Positions 24,486-37,900 of a stretch of 64,000 nucleotides of DNA are shown here, one piece after another; the stretch's first letter is position 1, and the number at the start of each line of letters is the position of its first letter. The translations under genes were made by a program, and so were the position numbers. The notes beneath the pieces are model-generated. The model did not search any database and had not been told where the DNA came from. It saw only the letters and a list, made by a program, of their open reading frames with translations. The stretch comes from Phoronis australis. Its lineage: Eukaryota; Phoronida; Phoronidae. Location of the stretch: assembly GCA_002633005.1 (NCBI GenBank), contig NMRA01000310.1, positions 316,624 to 380,623 on the forward strand. The letters run 5' to 3'.

Positions 24486-25105
24486 GACTAAATATTTCAT
24501 AATATAATTCTTTCAAAATCATGCAGTTGCCCACATCTCTAGGAAAACCAATCTCCGTTGTCTGAAAATAAGGCGTTTTAGATGCAAATGGTTTCTGATT
24601 GTGATCTGTTGGTTTTTTAAAAGAAGATTTGAACGCGGGTCTTTTCAGTGACGTCTATTTCTGAAATGAGAAAATTTCTGAAACTGATCTATGTTAATCT
24701 GCAACCCCACTATAAGATTGGGCAATTAAACACCACTTTAAGCTTAACATTTTTTTTCTTGTTGAAGAGACAGTTTGCTATAAACAGTGTGGAGGCTTGT
24801 AAGCTAACAGAACTAAAAGCATTTCATATAGGTTACTCAATGTACTCTTGGCAAATACAGGGGGCTCCAGCCCGCATTTGTCAGGAGTTAAGTAGCAAGG
24901 ATGCATTAGTCATACCATATAGCAGACCTACATGTACAGGGTAAACACAAAGCACCAATAAAGTTTAATATAAACTAGGGGGATGATGTTGCAAACAGAA
25001 AGACTAACTCAAGTTACTTACTGGATTTTTTTACCTCACTAAGCTCTGTAAGTGCATGTTCACATGGTTACAACCAAAATCCGAATGCTTACTACAAACG
25101 AACGT

Positions 25106-25272
25106 TCAAGCCAAATCTCATCAAACAATACTCTTGAATCATTGGTTAGTCTACAATAGCAAGATATAATCGACTAATAAACAGTTAGAACACTCAAGCC
25201 AAATCTCATCAAACGATATTCTTGATTGGTTAGTCTACAATAGAACGATATAAGTGACCAATAAACAGTTAC
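25106..25272. repeat. Local tandem duplication, 88-bp period
   Basis: Two copies begin TCAAGCCAAATCTCATCAAA at 25106 and 25194, and both contain TTGGTTAGTCTACAATAG. They differ by a few substitutions and small indels. Confidence 0.85.
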
Positions 25273-25773
25273 CTGTGAGCGGTAGTAAACCTCTATTATA
25301 GTGCAATCAAGGAAACGCCTTAACACATACATATAACGCCCCTGGTAGACACAAAAGTTACTGAACAGATGCTCTTCGGTGGTTACCACTCAGGGCGCTA
25401 ATTTGATGCCTCAATTCTGTGGCCAGTATCGGCTCCATTTCCATCTGAAAAATATATATTCAAATCACACGAAATTCCCATCATCAGCCCCAAAAGTTTC
25501 CTCCCAGTAGTTAAACAAATCTGTCAGATGTAGAATCGCTTTTATCTCGCACAGTCCCTCAAACTGGCGGCAACCATGGGCGATTTTCCCCTCGCCTGAA
25601 AAATTTCCCCTCAGAAGGCTGCCGCACCTTTCCCCTCAGGAGAGAGAGGGTCCTGTCCCTAAAGTAATTCAGCAGTATTGATATCATAGGGATGATTTGA
25701 ACCCAGACTTACCCAACCATCCATTAGACTTGCATCAGAGTTTATTACAAATTTTGTTCTCATTTTATTCCAG

Positions 25774-25864
25774 GCTGAGTGACTGCTTCAGCATGTGGTG
25801 TGAATACCCTTGGACGGTGGTCATTTTATAGCCGTGGTGCTAGTGACTGGCTGGGAGTCCCACC
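25774..25864 (+). promoter_or_regulatory. TBC1D2: 5' UTR part of TBC1D2 exon with start context
   Basis: A good acceptor (TTTTATTCCAG ending at 25773) precedes this untranslated segment, so a non-coding exon probably lies upstream; I could not locate it. The reading frame of the start codon is closed by TGA at 25844-25846. The ATG at 25865 stands in CACCATGG, a strong Kozak context. Confidence 0.6.
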
Positions 25865-25916
25865 ATGGCTGGATGGCAGAGCCTGTCTGGATACCTGTCG
25901 CACCGAACTGGTGGTG
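25865..25916 (+). CDS. TBC1D2: TBC1D2 exon 1 (start, first PH strand)
   Basis: Encodes MAGWQSLSGYLSHRTGG and one further base. GYL is the usual opening of the PH domain. Donor GTGAGT is at 25917; phase 1. Confidence 0.85.
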
Positions 25917-28900
25917 GTGAGTTCATGCATTGCTCACTAGAATTTTTTTGATTGGGAGCCTCGCCTTAGTCAGATGTAAGAACCTTATGTTTGGTTTCGA
26001 ACTTTCGAGCGCCGCAATAGCTGTGCACAGGCCTACCTAGGTGACTTGTGTGCCTAATCAGAGTGCAACTTGAACACTAGAGTCCAGCACACAGGGAGAG
26101 CTGTGATGCACCTGGAATGCAAATGACTTTGGCTCAAAGCTCATGTCTACACCAAAAATGAACCTTGTAAGTGGGCAATATGAGCTAAGTGTTGAGCCGA
26201 TTACCATTGGCAGCCAATCAAAATTGATAATTGCATCACCTGACATCAACAAATCTCTCTCGCTGTCTCGTAACCATGTATGCCACATTTATGCCGAATA
26301 CTGCAAATGCAGTTTACAGGTCAAGGAGCATTTTTCCTCACTTTGTCCGTGTTTATTGACGTCAAGTAGCTCAGCTCATAGCCTTCTCTCTGCGGTGGTC
26401 CTAACGCTTCCCTCACACTCCAAGCCAACCTAGGCTACCAGATTGTGTGCGTGCGTGCGTGCGTGCGTGTTGCAAACAAATTGCAACCTACAATAGCGTG
26501 TTTACATCTTGGGTATCTCTACCTTCGTTATCTGGCACTGTGCTTCATGAGATACGTCGCACGCTCGAATAATGGGGACAACCTTATACTTATTTTCTTA
26601 TTACGTTAGTATTGGTCGTCCATTTGATTTATTGGCACTGTGCCAGATAAAGAAATAAAAATTGGTAAAAAGTTGGTGCGGATTTTTTACTTTGTACCAC
26701 TTGGTGTCACTTCAACCTGTGAAAACTACTGTATGTCCAGAATGTATTTGCACGATTGTGTTTTTGTCGCTCCTTAAATTAAACTAAGTACCCAACGTGC
26801 ATGATGTCCGTGACAGTGCTCCGCCTGTTATTGAGATTATCTATATAGAGACCCTGGTTGTCCGTTTGCAAAGAAATCCATTTTAGCAAGCACGAAATTC
26901 CGTTTTTTACATTTAGTAAATTAGCGAATCCCATTTTGCTATTTCAAAGTGACAAATAACTAAAGTATGATTTGGATATTGCTTTACTTTTGATGCTGTT
27001 CCTCTGATGGCATACTGCTCCCCATGTCTCAAAATTGGAAGAGAACAGCGCTACCTTCAGGAAAAATTATCTGAGTTGCTGGAAAACAATCATCAATTAA
27101 ATTGCAACCAGAAAATGGTAAACTATGATGGAATGTATATTTAATGCATGATGATTAACAACCAAAAGTATGAGAGCTATGGTATCTACTGCTGAAACAT
27201 GTAAATTCCGTTCGAAATTTCGAATTCCGTGAAAGAATTCAGATTTTGTGAATACTTTCTGTTGTCAGTGGAAACCAGGGTCATGACTTACAAATTATGT
27301 TTGCAAATTACACCTCACTCACCCTGATCACCTGCTGACAGGGCATTACCATGCCTTTTGTGTTTCCAAAGCTATAAATCTAATCTGGTGGAAACAATTA
27401 CTCTCTAAGACAGATTTACAGGCAGACATGACTTGCTGCTTGGTTAGGGTGAGGCACCTTGCTTTTGTTAGTCTTGGTCTGTAAAGATTGATGGCATGGT
27501 CTCTAGAGACCCTTTCATACTAAAGTCCATGCAGTTGATGTTCTGGGGACTTGCGATCGGTATGAACATTTAAATTTGGTCCTGGATTGAAGTTAACAGC
27601 GCCAGTTAACTTCGCAGTAAATTGGTAGATTTAACAGCGGAGTGTCGACGCTGTGGTGCTGTATGAACGGTCATCTTCAGTATCTTCGAAGTTATCACCA
27701 GGGGCCACTGCTATCTCAACAATTAATGGCAGTGTCGTTGCTAATAATTGTTAATATTTTGCTGCAATATTCACCAGTCAAATTAGAAATACGTTTGATG
27801 TCAGTTAGTATACGTAAATGTTTTCAAATTGTAACATTAGAAAATGTTAGCATGCACGGGATACATAAGCGTGCGCTATCTTGCAATTACTTCGATGACG
27901 ACAGCGTCACCTACTGTTTACTTCTATACTGTTGACTACCGAAGGTCATATAAACCGTTCATTTAACTTTGCAGTTGGGCCTTATACGTATTTTGTATTG
28001 TTTCAGCTCTGGGAAGACTCAAGTCCAAACGTAGGCTCTGGTTCATGTATGATGAATCCGGATGCCAATTGGTCTGCTTCAACAGTGAGGATGAGTCTAT
28101 GACGGAGACACCACTGTTTACCGTCGCCATAGGAACGGCAGCCATATCTCTGAATCTGGACATTCAGAACCAGTTCATCATCAGGTAGGGTCAGCGTTGA
28201 TCTAGTCTACATTGGATTATGTGATGTGTAAGGACCTGTTTTATCCTTGTAAGTTCGTGACACTAACCGGCTACTGAGCATGAGAGAGTGACTGCATTTT
28301 TCCTTCTGTATCCTTTTTCATATAATTTTGAATCTCTGATTGGGCTATTGGTCTGGTAAGATATATTTGGCTGTAAACCACAGAATAAGTAAAATAGCTT
28401 TTCCATGAATCTCACGGCAAGTATTTTTCAGTTCCCACAATGAACTGCTGATAAGCTCCGCCCACTGGTTAGAGGGCTTGGAATTTTCCGCGGAAACGCG
28501 GATTTCCGCTTTTTTCAAATGTTCTGTCCGCGCGTTTTATTATATTTTCGCGTAAAAAAAATCGGATTTGCTGTAAAATTTTTGTCGGGGAAAGGTTCAC
28601 ATCGACCATTTCAAGGCTGGGTAGCGCGCATGATTTGGGCCGTAAAAGTTTCCGCGTTTTTGTCATTGGTCATTCCAAGCCCTGTAGTTAGCCAGTATTT
28701 GTGGGCCACATTTTTTTGACATGATTATGCCAAAGATAACCGCCACATAGATCGTAGATATTCAAGACATGTTGAACATCAGCTGTGAGGGTCTTTCCAT
28801 TTAGTGTAGAAAAGGGTAGACTAGTGAAAAGAAAATGTGTAGCTTAGCCTTTGATCGATGTTCAAGAAAATTTGCAGATATTATGTTTCTTCTATGAATG

Positions 28901-31900
28901 GGACGGCATGAGGAAACTGTTGGATAGATCCGACTACCGCTGTGCCTTCTAGTGGCAATTTTATTTTTTAATCTTTGCGCCTGTGTCATACAGAATTGAT
29001 TGATGGGTTATGAAGCTTTTTCGCATCCGCCTGTCTATCGGACAAACCATTCTAAGGGATCCTTTCTCAAAACTGTCATACGTGTTCCTTCTTGGAAGTA
29101 CATGGCTGTGGTGTCCTCTTGTGGCATTTTATGTTTTTGCCTGTTGCTCAGTACATGGTCCTTGATGGATCTTCATGAGGTTTGGCATGCAGTTCTCCTC
29201 AGGAGAGTACAACTGACGGGGATTTTAGGACAAATCCAACTACTGGGGAGTCGCCTAGTGGCAATTTTGTTTTTCTTTGAATTTGCCTTGGTATCTAAAT
29301 TCCTTGATAGAGGTTCTTGAAATTTGGCAAACAAGTTACTATCACATAGGCCACAACAAGGACTGTGTTTCCGATGGAGTTGATCTATGTTGTGCCCCCT
29401 AGTGGCCTTTCTGTTGCTCTTGTTGTCTTGCTTCCCTATGCTCCAAACTTGTTGAAAAGTGTGTTCCTATTGAGGAGAGCATTCCTGACCAGCTTTGCTC
29501 CCCCTAAAGCCTATTATTAACTTTACTAACACTGCTTTGTTTAGTGGAAAATTTCTAAGATAATGACCATTTCTTCTATTTGGTGTATGCGATGCACAAA
29601 GTGGGCCCATGTCATTGCTCTACATTGCTCACATTTAACATTTCATGGCAATACCGGACATATTCTATTCTCCGTATACATGTAACAAACTGGCTTTCAG
29701 GTTGTTTAACTAATTTGTGTTTGGTTCTGCCAATAGATGGCATCAGCTATCGTGCCGTGATTGACCAGGTGTTACCTTGTTATGCAGGTGTGAAGGTCGG
29801 GAGCACTTTCTGACAGCTGACAACCATGAGTCGATGATGATATGGCTTCTGGGGCTACAGGTAAGGTGACATTAATGAGTAACTGAGTCAGGGGGAATAT
29901 TGGTGGATGAGGAAGTTCTTAGAGAGGGCTGACAGGTGATTGATAGGTCAGCGCGGAGGTAATTCATCTTGTTGTTTTTCAGTGAATTTGAGGCGGATTT
30001 CAGGGATAAAGGGAAGGCACATTACTGACGGACGGAGCTGGGTGATTTAGTCTTTTTTGATGACAGCGGGCTATGATATTGCATGTGCCATACTCTCCAG
30101 GTTAACGCCCCTTGTTCAAATAAGTGCCCCCTTTTATAAAAAAATTCACTCCAACACATTATATTGATATAGTGTGTATACTCAAAAGGCCAATCCTGAA
30201 ATAACAAAGCACTGCTATTACTTTAAGGTATTTACCCACAATGCAACAAATCTTCAAGCGCTTGTCCTTTTTGTTGCCGTGGAGATGTGTTTGTTAATAT
30301 GTTTTACAATTCTAATGTTGGCAAATTTTTATTAATGGATTTTTAGTTGCAATACTGACAACGAGATCTTGTCAAAAAGCACAATATTAGTGACATTTGG
30401 AAAAGTAGGTCAGTCATGCTGTGTATTTTCTACCTCCACGAAAGAGGAGAGTTCAATCGGGGATGGACCTATTGCCTAATTAAAGCTACATTTCACCTTG
30501 CTAAGCTGGCTGACAAACGAAAATTGTCTTTTACCTTAAAATTGGTCTCCTAGTATTCCTTACCATGATAGGATTCTAGTTATGTTACCAACAATATCGA
30601 AACAATAAATGACTCAATGTTCAGTAGGGTTGGCAAATAGTAAAATTGCGGATTCGAAAATGGTGCATTTAGTTCAAATAACATCATTCAAATTGAAAAA
30701 ATTTTGTTTTTGCTTCGAGTTTTTGTTCTTGTGAGTAAAAACCGACTCAGGAAATGAGAGTTTATTACGACTGCGCACTTCAGTTTCATATGAATAAAAC
30801 TTGTTTTCAAAATGCAATTTTAATCACTAAATGTTCACCAGCTGTCATGAGTTGTCGTGGCAACAGTTATTGGGGACACAAATTGTTTCTGGAAGTACAG
30901 CTTGCTAGTTTTGATTAATTATTTTTGCATTGAAACCCGAGGTGTGTGTGTAGTGCTTTAACAATGAAAAATAGTTTGCACTCGTCACGTCACGCTTATT
31001 TGTATCTTTGTGGAGGCGAATACCCACCAACATAATGCTGCGTTATTATCCTGTCTTTATAATATGTTTTGCTTTTCACTAATTTCCACAACATGCCATA
31101 AAAACAGTGCAAACTGTCCTACACCAAGGCTAGGTGAGGTGCTTTACCCCAGCCAAGGAGCAAGTCCAGCATATTCATGAAGACATGCTTGAGTTAATTG
31201 AGCTAATAAATGTTTGTTAGAGACTACTTTACCTGTAATTATTTCCGCTAGATTTGGTTTATTGCATTGCAAACACAGCAGGTATGGTACTGCGCTGTCT
31301 GCAGGTGATTGGGCTGAGTGGGGTATAATTTCTAAACAATACATATAAGTCATGAAACTGGAAGCTGCTGATTGGTGTTCAATGTCTGTGTGATGGGTCT
31401 GAAGGCCCTTTTATACTGATTTAAGTCTGGTCTGAGTGGAGCGTCGACGTAAACTGCGAAGTTAACTGAACCTTTCATACCGGCTTCGGTAGTTAACGGA
31501 CATCAAAGTAATCGCAAGATAGCGCTGATGCAACGTCTGCATGCTAACATTTTTTTTAATGGGGTAATTTGGGAACATTTACGTGACTTGTGCTAATTGA
31601 CATAAAACTTATTTCTAATCCGATTGGTGGTCAAGTTATTCGAGCAAAAAATGAGCAGCTATTACCGGTGACACTGCCCTTTAATTGTTGATGATGACAG
31701 TGGCCCCTGGTGATAACTTTGATGGGACCGAAGTTAGTCATCATACTGCACCACAGTGTTGACGCTCCGCTGTTAAATCCACCTGTTTACTGCAAAGTTA
31801 ACTGTTGCTAGAACTGAAGTCATCCATTCATACAACCGCAATTCCTCGAAACATCGACACGTTGACGTTAGCATGAAAGGGCCTTGATTGTAATTTCATT

Positions 31901-34900
31901 GTATTCAGTCATGTACTGTCCATTTAGGCCAAACGCGACGCATTCATGAAGAAAGTGCTACCACCCCCTATCACAGATAAATGGGACATGCCCTTGTTGA
32001 GAAAACGGGTAAGTAGTATTACTCAGTTTCTAATATTTACACATTGAGTATTCTTCCGTGTGATGGCTGGGTGAGGGGTTGTTTCGTGACTTGTTTTTGT
32101 CAATTCAATAAGCTCATTGGTCAACCATTTTAAAACCACCGTTCAGGAACTAGGTAAGTAAAACTTGGTGCAAATCCACGATTTCATCCAATTTGTGGCA
32201 CATTCCAACTTCAGTGGGATGTGCTATCTGAGCTGCAGCATTTCAAAATCTCTAGTTTTAGTATAACCTCTTTTAGTTGTAATTTGCTATATGAGTGAGT
32301 GTGGAATTTAATGCATTTTTGACAGAATTGTTGATGTTTGTTGTGAGGGGTTGTTTCGTGACTTGTTTTTGTCAATTCAATAAGCTCATTGGTCAACCAT
32401 TTTAAAACCACCGTTCAGGAGCTAGTAAAACTTTGTGCAAATCCACGATTTCATCCAATTTGTGGCACGTTCCAACTTCAGTGGGACATACTGCAGCGTT
32501 TTAAAATCTCTAGTTTTAGTATAACCTCTTTTAGTTTTAATTTGTTATATGAGTGAATGTGGAATTTAAAGCATTCTCTACAGAACTGTTGATGTTTGTT
32601 CAGAGAAAATGGTTGCTTTCAATAAAAACCTGGCAACTAATGCTGATTGTCTTTTATCTTTCATCAGTTTTCATTTTGATTGCCATCTTTCTTATTTTAC
32701 GGACCATAATAGAAATATATCTTTGACTTTTTATGTTATCCATGTCTTGCACTTGTACTTTTATTATTTTATTTTTTGTCTTGTGTTTTTAACCTTCTAT
32801 TTCCCTGTACTTTTGAGATTCTAAAAAGTTTATTATTAACGGTTCACTGCCTCCATTGCTGCAACTTCACTTCTGTTGTTCTCTTTGAATGTTTTCTAGT
32901 GATTAATTTTCGAAATGTCCAGATGAAACGTGGTAATTGTGTTCACAAAATTTATTGGTTAACACGTGATAGCGTGTTTTGATTTCTGGCTCGTTCTTCC
33001 GCTATTGGTGGGTATCAGTGTCAGTAGTTGTAGTCTGGACACATGCCGATACATTGACATACCTTTTGAACTTTCCATGTCAAAGGTCACTGCTGATAGG
33101 TAGAGCTGCCCTAGTTGTCCTCACGGATATCACTCAATGTTCAATTGTTAACCATTTCTGTATTCTTTTGTTTGGCGCCACATCTCTTGCACTGATTATT
33201 TAAAATGCTTCAAAGCTTTATTTTGGCTAGCCATTTTATAAGCGCATGTTGTCTTAAAGTTGCTAGGCTGAGTTTGATCGATAAGACGGTTAAAATTCAA
33301 GTTTATTCACACCCGATTTTTGTATGCTATACATCGAAAGGTAACATGGTCTTTGACCCAGGTGTGTCCTTCCATTCTGTAACGATAATAGCGAAAAATT
33401 TAACTAGTGTCCCCAGAGAAGTCGGAATCATTGCCAATAATCTCAATGTTTTTTTGAAAAAATCAAAACGTGAAATTTTGTAACAATTCAAAACGAATAA
33501 AAATCACGGTGAAAACATAATTTAGCAATTCTTAATCGAGTGATTTCTGTGCATCTGCTGTTCAAGAACGTCGTTCAAAGTGGCTCTAAGGCCACCTTCT
33601 CGTCACATTTCATTTATACAACCATGAAGTAGCTCTCAATAAGTTTCGAAGTCAAAACAAATGGGATTTTTGGTCCTGGAAAGAACTTCTAATGAGACTA
33701 GTCTCTGTGGGTCATTTTACGTACCAAGCATGACTCTCAACCAATAACTTACTGTGAGCTCTACGCAAGACCAAAATCACTCCTCATCCGAACAAGGAAA
33801 AAGTTGAAACCAGTTTTAGAGGGTAAACGTTACTAAAAAGCACAGGTTATTTATTTGACAAACGGTGCTCTATTGCTGCTTTGATTTCTAATTTGTTAAA
33901 TCTAATGCACATTAATATTTGCCGGTTTTGTAATTTTCACTCACACGGTGTTTTAGGCTCTTACTCCTCGGTTTTTGTGCGTCGAAATGTTTTGTATGTA
34001 CCAGGTGAGTTCATCTGCATTCGTATAAGTACATAGCTTCACGTGCAAGAAAATGGTTCATCTGTCGATTGGTTATTTCAGAGTGACACTGATATTTCTC
34101 CTAGTCTTCCTCCACCGGCATCTTCGGATTCCAGGATGCGTCACAATTCAACGCCTCAGGGTAAGACTAATCTACTATAATTAAAGGGATACTAAGAAAT
34201 GTGAAAAGCGGGTGACTGTCTCTTGTTATTGTTGAGTTTGAAGCATAAAGCCTCTGGCTTCACAATACATTTTTTATACTTAGTGTACTTTCCTCTTCTA
34301 AGCTGTTAGCATTTTTCCACTACAGACAGAAAGTGCAACCCTCAAAACGTTTGGGTTGTACCATTTACTTTCACTTTTTTATGTGACCACATATTTATAT
34401 GTGGGTACATATTGCCATCATCACTGTCTGGGCGTCCGGGCGTCTGGTGTCCGGTGTCTGCTGCTGTATCTCGTAAATGCCTTGCAGGATCTTAATGAGA
34501 TTTGGTAGATGTGTTTCTATGAAGCTGGAGACAGACGAGTTTCAGGCTCATCCGTTAACTGCTCTGCCCTTTGTGGCAATGTGTTTTTATGTTTGCCTCT
34601 CTATCTTGAGAGTTCGTGGATGGATTTTCGTGAAGGTTTGCGAAAAGGTTTCAATTAAGGGTACAACAACGTCTTTTCATTTTCAGATGGATGCAGTGTA
34701 TTGTGTGCCACCTAGTGGCCGTTTTTGTTATTTCGAGTTTGTTATTTAGCATCTGCCTCTTTTTCCGCCAAACTAAAAGGAACATTATGAAACTTAGCAG
34801 TTGTGTTCCTGATGCGAAGAACATGGCTGACGTTGATTTTCATACTGGTCTGACAACGCTGGCGTCCCCTAGTGGTGATTTTGTATTTTTTGGCCATGGC

Positions 34901-37900
34901 TATAGCTCCTGATACATTTGCAGGAACTTAATGAACTTTTCCAGATGTTTTCTTATATGTGTGACAATGACTGCTTACAAGTTTTTGGATGGCTCTTACT
35001 ACCGCTTACTGTGCTCCCTAATGGCAATTTTAGTTTTTATGTTGTCTTTGTACCTTTGCAGATTTTCATGAAATTTGGCTAATAGTTTTATCTTAGAGAC
35101 AACGATGCCTCTTCCAATTTCGAACGGGTCTGACTTATGCTGCACCATCTAATGGACATTTTTGTGACACCAAAACACCCTTAGAAGCACCCTGTTTACG
35201 GTGCAGTCGTGGGCGCATTCCAACACTCCACATTGTTGTTATCTTTCATTCACTAGATGGCAGTAATCACTAAAAAAATACAATTGAAAGTCATACGGAA
35301 ATGTAGCATAGGTTTTACGCTAGTCATTGTTTAGGGTTTGAAATGGTTCATCAAATGGCCAAGATGTGGCTCTGCTTAAAGTGGAAAGTTGCTGCTAGTT
35401 GTTGTGTTATTTTGTTTTCAATTAAGACAAGTCAAGCTGTGGATATGCATTAAAAGCGAATGTACTTTTAATTAGCATTAAATTGAATATTTGCCATGAG
35501 TACCATGCAGTCATATCAAATTTGCAGTTGCTGTGTTGGTTGTAATGGCAATAGTCTGATGTAATGTGCCCGTATTTTGGGAACCAGTTTGATGCCCGTT
35601 ATTCAGTGGAGAAAATGTTTTTGCTTCAACCTTTCTGGGTATTTGCCACAAGGTGGCGTTACTTAAAAGGAGTTGTGTTGCTTTGGCCTAAGTTTCGCAA
35701 CTTTGCTGTTACCTTTGCTGCTCTCGTTAATTTCAGGTTCTAACACGTGTCATGCTTCAACCAGCAGGAACGGAAGTGTTGACTCGGCAAACAACTTGGT
35801 AAGTGGAGGAAAAGAATTTTCTATTTGCAGTTTGATAATTTAGTGAAAACCGCCTCTTGTAGCGTTTTGTAAGTTATTACGCCCAATTTGATTTGCTGTT
35901 CATTTTAACGACTACATAATGTTCCACGTTCAGACACCAACCTTCACTGTATCTCTAGATTCTGGATGTCACGCTGTCTGGTTTCCAAATTGTCATGGCT
36001 TCCCTGCTTGATCATTTCTTTAAAGATCCTGTCTTAGCAGATAACTGTAGCGCAGAATCGAACCCACCAGACGAAGGCTCTGGCACTGAGCCAAATACCA
36101 CATGTTAAATTGTGAAGTAGTTTAAGTGTGTTTAAAGGGTAAATACATCAGCCTGTCTGGCAGACGATTGCATGAAAACTAAGGTAATTTTTTATAAAAT
36201 CACAAAAACAAAAGATTTTATTGTTTTATAGTTCTGATCAAAGCTAATAACTTCAAGAAGTTTATCCCATCCAATATTAATCTTGAAATGCATTATTTGG
36301 CCGTGAAACCCATAGTGTCACCTTCAGAAGTTTTAACTCATGTTTAAAATCAGTTTTTCAATGATGCCTACTGATCACTGATTTAAGACGTCTACACTCA
36401 ATTTGTAATGTAGCGAAAAATTTGTATCAACCATCGTGGTAAGACATCCAATGATAATTCTTCGGGTAGTTCATACAATGTAATAAATATTGCAATGCCT
36501 ATCACGTGTCTTAGTAAAAACAACCACGGTTTTAAATCGACTTGTCAATGACATGTTTTGGTGTCATTTATTCAAACACCATCATCATAAGAGAGAATGC
36601 ATTGGCCACCTAGCTAGGCCCAGCAACAAGTAATGAAGCACAGATACAATCAGTTACAGGGAGTGACAATAAACTAGACCAACAATGACAACCTGTGGTG
36701 TGTCAGTTGCCTGTTGAAATTGGGCTTGCACCAACTGATGTGTAGAGCCTCAGGACTTTTAAGCTCCTTTGTTGTTTCTGCCTGGTCTATTATTGCAAAA
36801 TAAATTAAAGAGCACTGCTGATAACAATGATTGGAGCTCTGTAGATGAATATCTATGTGTGAACCTGGCCTATATAACTGGAGCAACATCCAGCACAGAT
36901 AAATTTGCCTAGCTAGGTGACCACTGTAATCTCTCTTCTGATGATGGTGTTTTAATAAATGACACCGAAACATGTCAAGTCGATTTAAAATCGTGGTTGT
37001 TTTTATTAACATATGCTGATACTTGCTATCATGGAGGTCTATCACGTGTCCATTTTTTTCTTAATAATTAGCACACCTCGATTAACATTCTAATAGATAT
37101 TTCGTAAGGAAACTATGTAAAACAATAAGAAAAAAGCTGTGTGCATTTAACTGATGATTTACTGTGCCGCTCGTTCTACTCAATAAATTGATTCGTGGCT
37201 CATGCACGCAATTTTGCCAATCACCTTCTGCCCCTATACTCAAGTACGTTTAGTTGCCATGCTGGTATAGTCTGCACCCATCCGAATAAACAATATTCAC
37301 CATATGTTATTTAACAGGCTGAGCATCAAATGTTGAGTTGACACAAGCACCTGGTGCTCTTTTGCAAAATGTCATCCCTAGCCTCTGTGCTAGTTACCTT
37401 CACCAGGTCATAATTAGTGACAGGTCACAGCTGACTTTTCTTGTCTGTTATTTAGAACTAATACACCATAAATTAAAAATTGCGTATCAGTGAATCTCTA
37501 AAATAAAGCAGTGTGTTCTACTGACTGACATTTTAATCGCTGTATGTACCTGATGCAGTTCGACAGCTGGATATAACTGGGTAGATACAATAAGGTAAAA
37601 CTTGACTAGTTTATTGAAGTGCATATTTATAGTTTGTGATTGAAAATGAATGTGACTGACTTCTACACAACACCTTAATGCTATATTAACTTCACGAAAT
37701 AATATTAAACCAATCAAATTTGATAAACAAAACCAGAGTCTTCTATGACCAGTCCTATTTGTAAACAAAAAATTATTCGACTTGCTGACAAAGGGACATG
37801 GTTCTTTTTGTTTTTTGTCAGATTTTGGCGACAGGAACTTGCGGTGGGAGGTTTTAGATCCTGCTGATGGGTGTTGCGTGCAACAGAATGTCAAAATAGC

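Noticed and set aside
25680-25760. Possible tRNA or SINE (B-box-like GGGTTCAAATC on the minus strand)
   Set aside because: No A box at proper spacing and no pairing arms could be found.
36674-37045. 123-codon minus-strand frame as an independent gene
   Set aside because: It is the decayed coding tail of a Penelope-like insertion with a 12-bp target duplication.
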